The notes under the pieces were generated by a model. That model was not told the DNA's origin. It saw only the letters and a program-made list of their open reading frames with translations, and made no database searches. This document shows positions 41,224 through 50,395 of a DNA stretch of 64,000 bases, piece by piece. Position numbers and translations under genes: made by a program. The first letter of the stretch is position 1, and each line of letters starts with the position of its first letter. Source of the stretch: Paraburkholderia nodosa DSM 21604. GTDB taxonomy: Bacteria; Pseudomonadota; Gammaproteobacteria; Burkholderiales; Burkholderiaceae. The DNA is taken from contig NZ_JAFA01000009.1 of NCBI RefSeq assembly GCF_000519185.1, forward strand, positions 186,503-250,502. Reading direction: 5' to 3'.

Positions 41224-42432
41224 TCAGTTGGGATCGATCGGCGGACCCGGCGGACCCGAGTCCACCTGCCTCATCGTGGCCGCAGGGGGACCCGCGCCCT
41301 GTGCCATGTTGCGCGCGCCCTGTGCCGCGATGGAGCGCGAGAGGATCTCCCGTGCTTCGCCGCTCGACGAATCGACGGTCAGTGCATGCCCCGCGTTATG
41401 CCAGGCGCACACCCACCGCCCATCGCGTGCGCAAAGCCGCGCATAGCCGAGCAACGAATCGCGCTGATCTTCGCGCGACGTCAATTCGGCCTGCATTTGC
41501 AGTGCGGAGCCGTTGCCAGGCTGTTCCGCGAGCGCGGAATTGATGGCGCTGCGCGCGGGCCCAAGGCTGTTCTTGTCGAGACTCGCGCGCGCGCTCGCCA
41601 GTTTTCTCGAGACGTCGGCGCGCGAATCGGCCGCGGCCTTCGCTGCGGCTACCTTCTCTGCGTTGGCCTTCGCGGCGGCGACCTTGTCCGCGTTGGCCTT
41701 CTCCGCCTTGACCTTCGCTGCCGCTAGCGCGCGCTCTTCGGCAGCGCTCTTTCGCGCGGCAACGCTCGGCGACTGCGCTTGAGCGGGCGTCGGCTGGGGC
41801 GGTGCGACATGGGCCACCACGGGCGGCGGCGCTGTATTAACAGGAGGCGGCTTCACGCTGGCGACCGGAGGCGGCGGCACACTGGCAACGGGAGCAGATG
41901 GCGCGTTGGCAACCGGAGGCGGCAACTGCGCGACGGCTACGGACGGCGCGCTGCGCACCGTGTGCGGCTTCGTATCGTGCGCGGTCGATGTGGCCTTGGG
42001 TCCGAGGATCGCACCCTCCACGATCTGCGCGCCCAGCGTCGGCTCCCGCTCGGTCCGGTGCGAAATCATGTACGCAGTCAGCAGGAACGCGATCGACACC
42101 ACGCTGCCAATCGCATAGAAAGGCAACCACGAGCGTTGCGCCCGAGGCGCTTCATCGCGCAACTCGTAATCGCTGTCGCGCGGTGCGCCGCCACTGAAAC
42201 TGAATGCAGGAGGTGCAGAAGGGTTCCACTCCCTGCGCGCATGGCGCGCGAAGCCATCGTGCCATTCGGGCGCGGCGGACTCGCTTGCCGGCGACATGCG
42301 CGGGCCAGAGGAAGGCTGCTTCGCGCCGCACTGAGGGCAGATCATCAGTGGCGCATTAAAACCGGTCCCGCAGTATGGACATCCCCACGGACCAGACTTT
42401 GTTCGGCCAGGTTCGTTGAACATTGCAGGCAT
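41224..42432 (-). CDS. Zinc-ribbon membrane protein with Pro-rich and Lys/Ala-rich regions
   Basis: A 402-residue protein of unknown function. Residues 18-35 form a zinc ribbon (C-P-Y-C and C-P-Q-C). Residues 103-123 are a single transmembrane helix, followed by a proline-rich segment (about 170-225) and an Ala/Lys-rich coiled-coil stretch (about 232-290) with degenerate K-A-E-K-A-N-A-D-K-V-A-A-A-K repeats. The C-terminal part (about 300-385) looks TPR-like. The N-terminus is probably cytoplasmic and the rest periplasmic. A second ATG at 42423 is possible. It stands alone. Confidence 0.8.
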   Translation of the reverse strand: MPAMFNEPGRTKSGPWGCPYCGTGFNAPLMICPQCGAKQPSSGPRMSPASESAAPEWHDGFARHARREWNPSAPPAFSFSGGAPRDSDYELRDEAPRAQRSWLPFYAIGSVVSIAFLLTAYMISHRTEREPTLGAQIVEGAILGPKATSTAHDTKPHTVRSAPSVAVAQLPPPVANAPSAPVASVPPPPVASVKPPPVNTAPPPVVAHVAPPQPTPAQAQSPSVAARKSAAEERALAAAKVKAEKANADKVAAAKANAEKVAAAKAAADSRADVSRKLASARASLDKNSLGPARSAINSALAEQPGNGSALQMQAELTSREDQRDSLLGYARLCARDGRWVCAWHNAGHALTVDSSSGEAREILSRSIAAQGARNMAQGAGPPAATMRQVDSGPPGPPIDPN

Positions 42433-42902
42433 GGAAGCTTTGACAGGATGGTTTCGGGTTTGCTACCGGCGGCTGGTGCGCGTCGCAGCGGTGGCAACCA
42501 GGTGGCTCGGATTCGAAGTATTCGCTGTAGTCCCTACTGTATTTCGCGGATCGTTGGACGGTTGTAACAAATAGTCGTTTTGAATATGGGCTACTTCGCC
42601 ACGAAGTTCAACCGGCATAATCGGCCAGATGGCGGATAGGGACAGGCGGGATTTCGACCCCCGCTGGGGGTTCTCCGGGCGTGCCATGATGGCTGCGCCG
42701 CGCAGGCAAATGGGCCCGGTTGATGCGTCCCCGCGCCGTGACATCTTGATACAGAAATCGTGTGGCTGACTGTGGCTGATACGCCATGAGCGCAGCGTTC
42801 GGAATGCCTGCGCGGGCTATTTGGCCCTCGATTTGCGTGCCAAATCGCGACCGCGACGCCTTGGTTTTTTTAAGGGCTTTGGTGACGCCGCGCCCCGCAG
42901 CG
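42433..42902. other. Intergenic region upstream of the zinc-ribbon gene
   Basis: About 470 bp without a convincing gene. It carries a CCCCCG/GGGGG-type hairpin near 42658-42672, a repeated TGTGGCTGA (42762-42779) and, next to the amidohydrolase stop, a GGTGACGC/GCGTCAC inverted repeat (about 42880-42907) that may act as terminator. Confidence 0.45.
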
Positions 42903-44372
42903 TCACGCCTTCAACGCGTCCTTGTAAACACGGCCATCCTTCATGATCAGGCTCAGGTTCTGATCCGGGTTGGCCAGCAGCGTCATGTCCTGGAGCGGGT
43001 CGCCCGCCACAATCAGCAGGTCCGCGTACGCGCCCTCTTCCAGCACGCCAAGCTTGTGCGGATACGGATTGCGCTCGCCCGCCAGCGCGAGCAACTGCCC
43101 GTTCGTGGCAGTGGCCATGCGCAACGCCTCGGCATTCGAGTACCAGCGCGTCATGTGCCCGAGCATCGTGCCCTGGCGCGTGGCCAGCACCTGCGAAAAA
43201 ATCAGGTCCGTGCCGAACGCCACCTTGAGCCCATGCTTGCGCGCGAGCTTGTACATGTTGTCGGTCCCGGCTGTCACCTCGAGAAACTTCTCGCGGCTCG
43301 ACGGCGCCAACGGCGCAACATCCTCTTCGCTGGTAAACGGTTGCGTGCTCAACCATGTGCCGTTCTTCGCGAGAGCTTCGGCAGTCCGGTCGTCGATGAG
43401 GTGCCCGTGCTCGACGCATTGCGCGCCGGCAGCAACCGAGCGCTTCACCGATTCCGGCGTGTAGGCGTGCACGGCCACATAAGTGCCCCAGTCGGACGCC
43501 GTTTCCACCGCGGCTTTTATTTGCGGCTCGGTGAACGTGAGCATGTCGATCGGACTGCGCGGCGTGGAGACGCCGCCGCAACCCACGATCTTGATCTGCG
43601 TGGCGCCGAGCATGAACTGCTCGCGCACACGCAGGCGCACTTCGTCGGCCGAGTCGGCAATGGCGGCGGCGCCGGTTCGTTCGATCTCGCTGATCTGGCT
43701 GCTCGTGCGCGGCACGTCGGTCAGCAGACGAAAGTCCCCGTGGCCGCCCGTCGTGGTGATCATCGCGCCGCAGGGGTAAATGCGCGGGCCGCTCAGCATG
43801 CCGGCGTCGATGGCCTGCTTCAGGGCGAAAGCGGGACCGCCTACGTCGCGAATGGTCGTGAATCCGCGCAAGAGCGTGCGCTGGGCCTCCGCGCCCGCGG
43901 CCAGGTAGACGAAACTCAGGTCGGACTGGAGGATGGTCGCGATCGGGACCGCAGCGAGAAGCGAATGCCAGTGCATGTCGATGAGGCCCGGCATCATCAC
44001 CTTGCCGCCGCAGTCGATCACGCGCCCGCCCGACGCGTTCTGCGCGTCAGGCGAGCCCCGACGCAGCTGCGAGATGCGGCTGCCGTCGACGACGAGGTAC
44101 ATGCCGTCCTGCAGCGCCGCGGACTTGCCGTCGAACAGGCGAAAGTTCGTGAACGTAGTGGGCTGGGCGGGAGCGGCCGCGCCGGGCTGCTGCGCGCTGC
44201 TGAACTCGGGCAGCACCGCGCTCAACAGGGATGCGCCCATGCCGATCATGAAGCCGCGCCGGGCAAGATCGGCGCTGATGCGGCGACCGGCGAACTCCGC
44301 GAGCGCCTTGTCGCCCAGGCACGCGGAGACTGGGCCGATTGCGTTGCCGCGGCGATTGATTCTGGAAGCCAT
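42903..44372 (-). CDS. Metal-dependent amidohydrolase with export signal
   Basis: A 489-residue enzyme of the imidazolonepropionase/prolidase-like amidohydrolase group. It has D-M-H-W-H-S (metal ligands, about residue 133), an active-site K in I-K-I-V-G-C-G-G, the later His residues in V-H-A-Y-T and V-E-H-G-H-L, and F-G-T-D-L for the catalytic Asp. The N-terminus has R-R-G-F-M-I-G-M-G-A-S-L-L-S-A-V-L, a Tat-like signal, so the mature enzyme is probably periplasmic. It is 28 bp downstream of the AI-2E-type permease gene. The substrate (cyclic imide, dipeptide or other) is unknown. Confidence 0.87.
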   Translation of the reverse strand: MASRINRRGNAIGPVSACLGDKALAEFAGRRISADLARRGFMIGMGASLLSAVLPEFSSAQQPGAAAPAQPTTFTNFRLFDGKSAALQDGMYLVVDGSRISQLRRGSPDAQNASGGRVIDCGGKVMMPGLIDMHWHSLLAAVPIATILQSDLSFVYLAAGAEAQRTLLRGFTTIRDVGGPAFALKQAIDAGMLSGPRIYPCGAMITTTGGHGDFRLLTDVPRTSSQISEIERTGAAAIADSADEVRLRVREQFMLGATQIKIVGCGGVSTPRSPIDMLTFTEPQIKAAVETASDWGTYVAVHAYTPESVKRSVAAGAQCVEHGHLIDDRTAEALAKNGTWLSTQPFTSEEDVAPLAPSSREKFLEVTAGTDNMYKLARKHGLKVAFGTDLIFSQVLATRQGTMLGHMTRWYSNAEALRMATATNGQLLALAGERNPYPHKLGVLEEGAYADLLIVAGDPLQDMTLLANPDQNLSLIMKDGRVYKDALKA

Positions 44373-44400
44373 AGATCACCTGTGAAAGTAAGTCACGCAT

Positions 44401-45450
44401 TTATTCCGCATGCCTAACTACATCGTCCTTCGTCAACAGCAGCGCCAGCGGCCGTGTGGAGCTGAACGCAGAGAAGATGATCGTGAGCGCCACGGTTCCC
44501 GGCACGGCGAGAAATGCGCCGGGAATGCCCCAGATCGCCGTCCATGCTGCGAGGCTCATGAGGATGACCGCGGGGCTCAGGTTCAGCGAACCCGCCATCA
44601 ACCACGGGTCGAGCACGTTGCCCATCACGAAGTTGATCGCCGAAAGCGCAATGAGCAACGTGATTGCCTCGTTCCACTGGCCGAATTGCAGCGCGGCGAG
44701 CAAGGCGGGAAGCGCCACGGAAATGAGCGACCCCGCATACGGCACGAAGTTGAGCAGCACGATGAGCACGGCGAGGAGCGGCGCGAACTCCAGCCCGACC
44801 AGATGCATGCAGATCCAGCTGAGAATGCCGAGCACCACGCCGAGCAGCGCTTTCAACGCCAGATACGTGCCGATCTTCGCATTGATGGCGTCGATCACGG
44901 GTTCCATGTCGGCCTTGCCGCGCATGACCGCAGAGAGCTTGCGGCGGAACCGCCCCATCTCGACCATGAAGAACGCTGTGTACAGCAGCACGACGAGCGT
45001 CGTGGCCATGAGCGAAGAGAGCGAGCCGAGGAGCGAGGTGAGCAGCGACTGGACGTTGACGGTCCCGAGCAGTTCGCGGCGGAAGGCCGTCCACGAAGCC
45101 TCGGTTTCCAGATGAAACAGCGCGGCGATTTTCGTGAGCAACGCGAGCAGCGTGGCTTCGTACTTCGGCGCCACGGCGAGCATGCGGTCAGTGTCGGACA
45201 GCAGCAGTTCGGTCGCGAGCCACGCGGCCACGAGTATCAGGACGGCGGCGCTCCAGTAGCGCACGCCCGCGCGAATGCGCGTGCCCACGTGGGGCACGCG
45301 GCGCAGGATTTCGGCGAGCCCGTAGATCACATACGACGTAATGATCGCGAATGCGATCGGCACCAGCACCGGGCGCCCGATATACAGCACCCACCCCGTG
45401 ATGACGGCGATGACGACCACGCAGGTGAACGTGACGAGATCCTGTTTCAT
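44401..45450 (-). CDS. AI-2E family transporter (PerM/TqsA-like)
   Basis: A 349-residue inner-membrane protein with about seven to eight helices and the family pattern R-P-V-L-V-P-I-A-F-A, F-V-P-Y-A-G-S-L-I and a C-terminal G-N-V-L-D-P-W-L-M-A-G motif. The ATG at 45450 gives a normal N-terminus; an upstream in-frame ATG at 45507 adds 19 residues. Members export AI-2 or act as Na+/H+ antiporters; others are uncharacterised. It precedes the amidohydrolase gene in one operon. Confidence 0.85.
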   Translation of the reverse strand: MKQDLVTFTCVVVIAVITGWVLYIGRPVLVPIAFAIITSYVIYGLAEILRRVPHVGTRIRAGVRYWSAAVLILVAAWLATELLLSDTDRMLAVAPKYEATLLALLTKIAALFHLETEASWTAFRRELLGTVNVQSLLTSLLGSLSSLMATTLVVLLYTAFFMVEMGRFRRKLSAVMRGKADMEPVIDAINAKIGTYLALKALLGVVLGILSWICMHLVGLEFAPLLAVLIVLLNFVPYAGSLISVALPALLAALQFGQWNEAITLLIALSAINFVMGNVLDPWLMAGSLNLSPAVILMSLAAWTAIWGIPGAFLAVPGTVALTIIFSAFSSTRPLALLLTKDDVVRHAE

Positions 45451-45688
45451 GGAGATGCTTTGGATGACGAACCACGTTGCGGTGGTGAGACGTTTGCAAG
45501 CCATCAACGTCCCGCCGCGTTTATCCGGCCCTCAATAAAACGTCTTCGGGGCGCGATCGGTGCCACTTCGCAAGACTAGCCGCTTTGACGAAGACGTGCG
45601 CGCTGGCTGGCGAGGAATCCGAACAACCGCGCCCCAGATTTTCGTTGCGCGCACATCGACTCCTCGAGCGGTCAAAAGATCTCGCCTT

Positions 45689-45707
45689 CGTTTAAGTCAC
45701 GTTTAAG
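45689..45707 (+). promoter_or_regulatory. 11-bp-period direct repeat upstream of the protease gene
   Basis: CGTTTAAG is repeated at 45689-45696 and 45700-45707, giving CGTTTA-N5-CGTTTA. The 11-bp period and GTTTA core resemble the PhoP-type box bound by OmpR-family response regulators. It lies about 55-70 bp before the start codon. The remainder of the 310-bp spacer has no gene. Confidence 0.5.
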
Positions 45708-45760
45708 CAGCAAAAAGTACCTTACGCGCACCTTCACCAACCTCTTCGAAGACCATAGCA

Positions 45761-46846
45761 ATGAGTACCATCAAATATCGGCGCCGGGGCCTGATCGCCG
45801 GTGTAGCGGTGGCGCTTGCCGGCGCCTGGGTCGTCAGCCACGAGCACGCCAGCGCTGACGAAAGCGGCATCACGAAAACGACGTTGTCGGCACCCGTGCC
45901 GAAGACAGACGATGTCAAGGGCACGGCGCCGAACTTCTCGGCGATCGTCACGCAGTACGGCCCGGCTGTGGTCCATGTCGAAGTCGTCAAGGAAAACCCG
46001 GACTCCGAAGACGGCCATTCGGGCGCCCTGGGATCGGGCTTCATCGTGAGCCAGGATGGCTACATCCTCACGAACAACCACGTCGTCGAAGGCGCGGACG
46101 ACGTGACGGTCAAGCTCACCGACGGCCGCAAGTTCCCCGCGCGCGTGATCGGCACCGACAAGGCGGGCGACGTGGCCGTGCTGAAAATCGCCGGCACGGG
46201 CTTCCCCACGGTGAAAATCGGCAATCCGGCGAACAGCAAGGTGGGCGACTGGGTCGTCGCGATCGGCTCGCCCTATGGTCTCGACAACACCGTGACCTCG
46301 GGCATCATCAGCGCGAAGTCGCGCCAGCTCTCGGAAGATAGCCCGACGCACCTCATCCAGACCGACGTGCCCGTCAACCCGGGCAATTCGGGCGGCCCGC
46401 TCTTCAACCTGAACGGCGAAGTCATCGGCATCAATTCGATGATCTATTCGCGCACCGGCGGCTTCCAGGGCCTCTCGTTCGCGATTCCGATCGACGAAGC
46501 CATGCACATGAAGGATCAGATCGTGCAGGGCGGCGGCCACGGCAACGGCACCACGCTGGCCCGCAATGCGCACCCGCGTCTCGGCGTGGCCGTGCGCGCG
46601 CTCAGCGGCGACGAAGCGCAGCAAGTCGGCGTGGACGGCGGCGTGCTCGTCGTGAAAGCGGGTGGTCCGGCAAAGGCGGCTGGCATCAGCGCGGGCGACG
46701 TGATCATCGCGGTCAACGGCATCGAGGTGGACAACGTCGAGCAGCTGCAAAGCATGATCGCGCGGGCACGCAGCAACGTGTCGATCATCGTGGCCCGCGA
46801 CGGCGAGCAAATGACCGCGCAGGTCGAGCTCGCGCCGCGCGCCTGA
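45761..46846 (+). CDS. S1C serine protease of the DegP/DegQ/MucD type, one PDZ domain
   Basis: A 361-residue envelope protease. The N-terminus (R-R-R-G-L-I-A-G-V-A-V-A-L-A) is a signal or anchor. The chymotrypsin-like domain shows the triad H107 (T-N-N-H-V-V), D137 (G-D-V-A-V-L) and S210 (P-G-N-S-G-G-P). One PDZ domain (about 270-355) follows, with G-I-S-A-G-D-V-I-I-A-V-N-G. A single PDZ and a short length place it near DegS. It degrades or senses misfolded periplasmic proteins. The direct-repeat box upstream suggests control by a two-component regulator. Confidence 0.92.
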   Translation: MSTIKYRRRGLIAGVAVALAGAWVVSHEHASADESGITKTTLSAPVPKTDDVKGTAPNFSAIVTQYGPAVVHVEVVKENPDSEDGHSGALGSGFIVSQDGYILTNNHVVEGADDVTVKLTDGRKFPARVIGTDKAGDVAVLKIAGTGFPTVKIGNPANSKVGDWVVAIGSPYGLDNTVTSGIISAKSRQLSEDSPTHLIQTDVPVNPGNSGGPLFNLNGEVIGINSMIYSRTGGFQGLSFAIPIDEAMHMKDQIVQGGGHGNGTTLARNAHPRLGVAVRALSGDEAQQVGVDGGVLVVKAGGPAKAAGISAGDVIIAVNGIEVDNVEQLQSMIARARSNVSIIVARDGEQMTAQVELAPRA

Positions 46847-46887
46847 TCCCTGGCAGGGTGCGGGCCTGGCGTGCGCTCGTCGCGCGA

Positions 46888-48360
46888 TCACGGCCCGTGG
46901 CTCGCCAGGTAGTCGATACGCTCGACGATGTAGTCGTAGAACGGGTTCCACGAAAGCCGCGTGAGGAGCCCCGCCCCCACGATCAGCGCCCCGGTTTCGC
47001 CGCGTACGGACTGGGCGCCCAGATGGATGCCCAGGTCGTCGTTGGGATCGGGGTTGCGGCCGTACAGCGAATCGGTCACCGGAAACGGCAAGGCCACGTG
47101 TGAAAGCGAATAGACATCGAGCGGATAGTCGAGCCCCGTGGGTTCGACTTTCGCCGTTGTCTCGTTCGGCGCCGTACTCTCTTCGACCACGTGCGGCGAG
47201 GTGGCGGAGGCGTTGGTGAGCACCGTGAGACGGTAACGCAGCGGCGGCACGGGCGAGATTCGGCGCAGCGCGTCACGCATCGAAGCGCGCAGCAGCGGGC
47301 TCCATTGCGCCGTGCGATTGATGTCGAACAGCACGAGTTCGCTGCCGTTGGCAGGCAGTTGCGCATACAGCGAACTGACGATCGCGCTCGTGCTCACCGT
47401 GAAGTCGAGCACGGACTGGAACGTGAGCGTGGGCGGCAGCGCCGCCAGTTTGCCGTTGCGCGCCGCGTCCGCCACTTCCTGCTGGATCTTGCGCGTGACC
47501 CGCCACGACTGGCGTGCGCCGTTCACCGGAAACGAGTTGTACTTGAACGGATTGAATTCCGGCACGATGTCGAGCCACGCGGCTTTCGCAAACGCCGGCA
47601 GGATCGCAGGCAGCGCCGCGAGCCCCGCAAAGCGCGCGAAGCGCGTAATGCCGATCATCGGCGAAAGCAGGATCAGGCGATCCGCTTTCGGCAGGCTCGG
47701 GTCGTCCAACGCCTCGAGCGAGTATTGCAGTGCGAGCGCGCCGCCGTTCGAAAAACCCACGATATGCAACGGCGCAGGCGCCGGCACGAGGCGCCGCGCT
47801 TCGCGCACGGCGAGGCGCGTGGCCGCCTCCCAGTCTTCCGCCGTCACTTCAGTCAGCCCCGAGGGCACGGTGCCGTGCCCCGGCATGCGCACCGCCACCA
47901 CGGCGAAGCCATCCTGCTGATAGCGCTGCGCGATGTGCCGCAGGCTATAGGGAGAATCGGTCAACCCATGCAGCATCACGGCCACGCCGCGCGGCGCGCC
48001 CTCGGGCATGAGCGTGTACGAGCGGTTCCAGTTCGTGCGAAAGTGCCCGGGATAGATCGGGCTGCCCGAGAAATAACGATTGGCGGGAATGCGTTCGTCT
48101 GCCGGCAGCTTGTCGGTCACGTTTTTCTTCACTGAGTCGAACAGGCGGTTCTCGTTGGCGATGTATTCCTCCCATGTCGCCTGATCGATTTCGTGCGCGT
48201 GCATGTCTTCCGGCACATAGGTGTGCCACAGGCTCAACGGCGCCTTGCGCTGCGCGTCGTAGAACCGCACGCCGGCAATGCACACGAATGCGATCAGCAC
48301 GAAAAGGGAAATCCGCTTGATCCAGCGAAGGACCCACGCTCTCGTCAACAAATTCGCCAT
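46888..48360 (-). CDS. Membrane-anchored alpha/beta hydrolase
   Basis: A 490-residue protein with an N-terminal membrane anchor (about residues 15-32, I-S-L-F-V-L-I-A-F-V-C-I-A-G-V). The hydrolase domain (about 120-340) shows M-L-H-G-L-T-D-S-P (oxyanion region) and the nucleophile elbow G-F-S-N-G-G. The Asp/His of the triad cannot be assigned with certainty. The mature part probably faces the periplasm. It lies 44 bp downstream of the SLC13 permease gene and may process its substrate. Esterase or lipase activity is the default guess. Confidence 0.85.
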   Translation of the reverse strand: MANLLTRAWVLRWIKRISLFVLIAFVCIAGVRFYDAQRKAPLSLWHTYVPEDMHAHEIDQATWEEYIANENRLFDSVKKNVTDKLPADERIPANRYFSGSPIYPGHFRTNWNRSYTLMPEGAPRGVAVMLHGLTDSPYSLRHIAQRYQQDGFAVVAVRMPGHGTVPSGLTEVTAEDWEAATRLAVREARRLVPAPAPLHIVGFSNGGALALQYSLEALDDPSLPKADRLILLSPMIGITRFARFAGLAALPAILPAFAKAAWLDIVPEFNPFKYNSFPVNGARQSWRVTRKIQQEVADAARNGKLAALPPTLTFQSVLDFTVSTSAIVSSLYAQLPANGSELVLFDINRTAQWSPLLRASMRDALRRISPVPPLRYRLTVLTNASATSPHVVEESTAPNETTAKVEPTGLDYPLDVYSLSHVALPFPVTDSLYGRNPDPNDDLGIHLGAQSVRGETGALIVGAGLLTRLSWNPFYDYIVERIDYLASHGP

Positions 48361-48404
48361 GTCCGGTCAATACCTCGCGAACGGGTGGCCGGTCTTTCCT
48401 CGCG

Positions 48405-50237
48405 CTAGCGCGGGAAAACCGGCCAGATAAGCGGTACCAGCATTACGGTGATCACGAGCGCCCCGAGGGCAGCCGGCGAGCCCACCTTGAAAAATTCCCG
48501 GAACCGATAACCGCCGGCCGTGCTGACGAGCGCATTCACCGGCGTCGAGATCGGCGACATATAGGCCGCCGACGCGGCAACCGCGGTCGTCATCGCGAAC
48601 GGATACGGCGATGCATGCAGGTGCGCCGCCATCGCGAGCACCACGGGCGCCATCAGCACCGCCGTCGCCGTGCCGGAAATCACCGTGCCGATCACGAGCG
48701 TGAGCAGGAAAACGGCGCCCAGCAAGCCATGCGCCCCCCAGTTGCCGGCCACGTGCAGTACGGCGTCGGCGGCAATGTCGATGCCGCCCGTGCGCTGCAG
48801 CGCGATGGAAAACGGCAGCATGCCCACGATCAGCACGAGGCTGCGCCAGTGAATCGCGCGATAAGCGCTGTCGAGGCTCACGCACCCGGACGCGCCCATG
48901 AGCAGACACCCGATCAGGCCCGCGAGCACGTTCGGCACGCGCGGCGTGAGCATCATCGCGATGACGAGCGCCATGATGGCGAGGGCGTGCAGCGCCTTGT
49001 GCGGCACCGGCACGTAGGCGTCGCTTTCGACCGGCATGGCGAGACACACGATGTCGCGCTCCACAGACTGCATCGAGAAGATGTCGATCCACGGCCCGAC
49101 CACCAGCAGCGTGTCGCCCACTTTGAGCTGCGTGGCCTGCAGATCCTGCTCGAGCGCGGCGTCGGCGCGGCGCAGGCCCACGACCGTCACGCCGTGCCGG
49201 CGCAACGCGGCGGAACTGCGCGCGACGTTGCCCACGAGCGACGAGTCCGGCGGCACGATGACTTCGGCCATGCCCACATCGTGGGTCTGGTCGGTGAAGT
49301 ATGCGCCCGACATGCGGCGCATCGCGAGCGCATGGCGCGCGCAAAACGCCTCCACGTCGAAACTTGCGGACTCCACGTCGAGCAGCAGCACGTCGCCGGC
49401 CGCGATGCTGCTGTCCGCGGTCGCGGGCAGCACCGTCGCGCCCATGCGCGCGCGTCGCTCGATCGCGACGACGTGCGCCACGGGGTCGTCGTCGAGCCCG
49501 GTGTGCCCGAGCGTCTGCCCCACGAGCGGCGAATCCGCGCCGACCTCCAGGCGAAAGGCGCGCCCTTCGAGCGAATAGCGCGCGACCCAGTCGTTCAGCG
49601 ACGGACGCGTGGTCGCCTCCGCGCCACCCGTGCCGTTCAGAAAGCGCCTGGCGAACAGCATCCAGCCGATGCTCGCGGCGAGAATCGGCACGCCCAGCGG
49701 CGTGATGGCGAAGAAACTGAAGGGCCGGTAGCCGCGATAGACGAGCGCGCTGTTGATGACGAGATTCGGCGTCGTGGCGACGAGCGTGAGCATGCCGCTC
49801 GTGAGCGCAGCCATGCTGACCGGCATGAGCATGCGTGCGCGCGACACGCCCGACTGGCGTGCGATGCGGATGACGATGGGAATGAAGATCGCGACAACGG
49901 CCGTCGAGCTCATGACCGAGCCCATGACGCCGACGATGGCCATGATCAGCACGACGAGGCGGCGCTCGTTGGAGCCGCCGCGCTCGATCAGGTAGTCGCC
50001 CACGCGCTGGGCGATGCCCGTGCGCGCGAGTCCGTCGCCGAGCACGAAGAGGGCCGCGATGAGAACGATGTTCGGGTCCGAGAAGCCGGCCAGCGCCTCG
50101 TTGACCGTGACGATGCCCGAGAGCGACAGCGCGACGATCATGATGAGCGCCACCGCGTCCGAGCGGGGCCGGCCGATCAGGAACATCGCGATCGCGCAGG
50201 CCAGACAGGCAACGGTCATCAAGAGGTCGGTAGACAC
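48405..50237 (-). CDS. SLC13-family permease with two TrkA-C domains
   Basis: About 610 residues. Two blocks of transmembrane helices (about 1-190 and 395-610) flank a cytoplasmic part with two TrkA_C/RCK-C-like domains (about 205-285 and 300-370). The G-V-M-G-S-V-M-S-S-T-A-V and S-G-T-A-T-A-V-L-M-A-P segments are typical of the DASS/ArsB-NhaD superfamily. Family members transport dicarboxylates or sulfate; those with TrkA-C domains are often sulfate permeases. The start is uncertain: GTG 50237 is used, with TTG 50258 and ATG 50219 as alternatives. Confidence 0.87.
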   Translation of the reverse strand: MSTDLLMTVACLACAIAMFLIGRPRSDAVALIMIVALSLSGIVTVNEALAGFSDPNIVLIAALFVLGDGLARTGIAQRVGDYLIERGGSNERRLVVLIMAIVGVMGSVMSSTAVVAIFIPIVIRIARQSGVSRARMLMPVSMAALTSGMLTLVATTPNLVINSALVYRGYRPFSFFAITPLGVPILAASIGWMLFARRFLNGTGGAEATTRPSLNDWVARYSLEGRAFRLEVGADSPLVGQTLGHTGLDDDPVAHVVAIERRARMGATVLPATADSSIAAGDVLLLDVESASFDVEAFCARHALAMRRMSGAYFTDQTHDVGMAEVIVPPDSSLVGNVARSSAALRRHGVTVVGLRRADAALEQDLQATQLKVGDTLLVVGPWIDIFSMQSVERDIVCLAMPVESDAYVPVPHKALHALAIMALVIAMMLTPRVPNVLAGLIGCLLMGASGCVSLDSAYRAIHWRSLVLIVGMLPFSIALQRTGGIDIAADAVLHVAGNWGAHGLLGAVFLLTLVIGTVISGTATAVLMAPVVLAMAAHLHASPYPFAMTTAVAASAAYMSPISTPVNALVSTAGGYRFREFFKVGSPAALGALVITVMLVPLIWPVFPR

Positions 50238-50395
50238 GATTTCGCTTTGCCTGCTCAACGGGCCTGGGAAACCACTGCTACCGCAAATAGTGCCGGATTT
50301 TGAAAACTTACGTTTCAGCGCGGCCTTGGGTCAATCTCACGCGTCAAGCCCGCGGCGCCGCCGTTTGACTGCAACGTTTGTGAACGTCGATGCCC

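Noticed and set aside
42463..42744. A 93-codon minus-strand frame in the gap before the zinc-ribbon gene
   Set aside because: It has no ribosome-binding site, no hydrophobic or domain pattern and a codon use unlike neighbouring genes.
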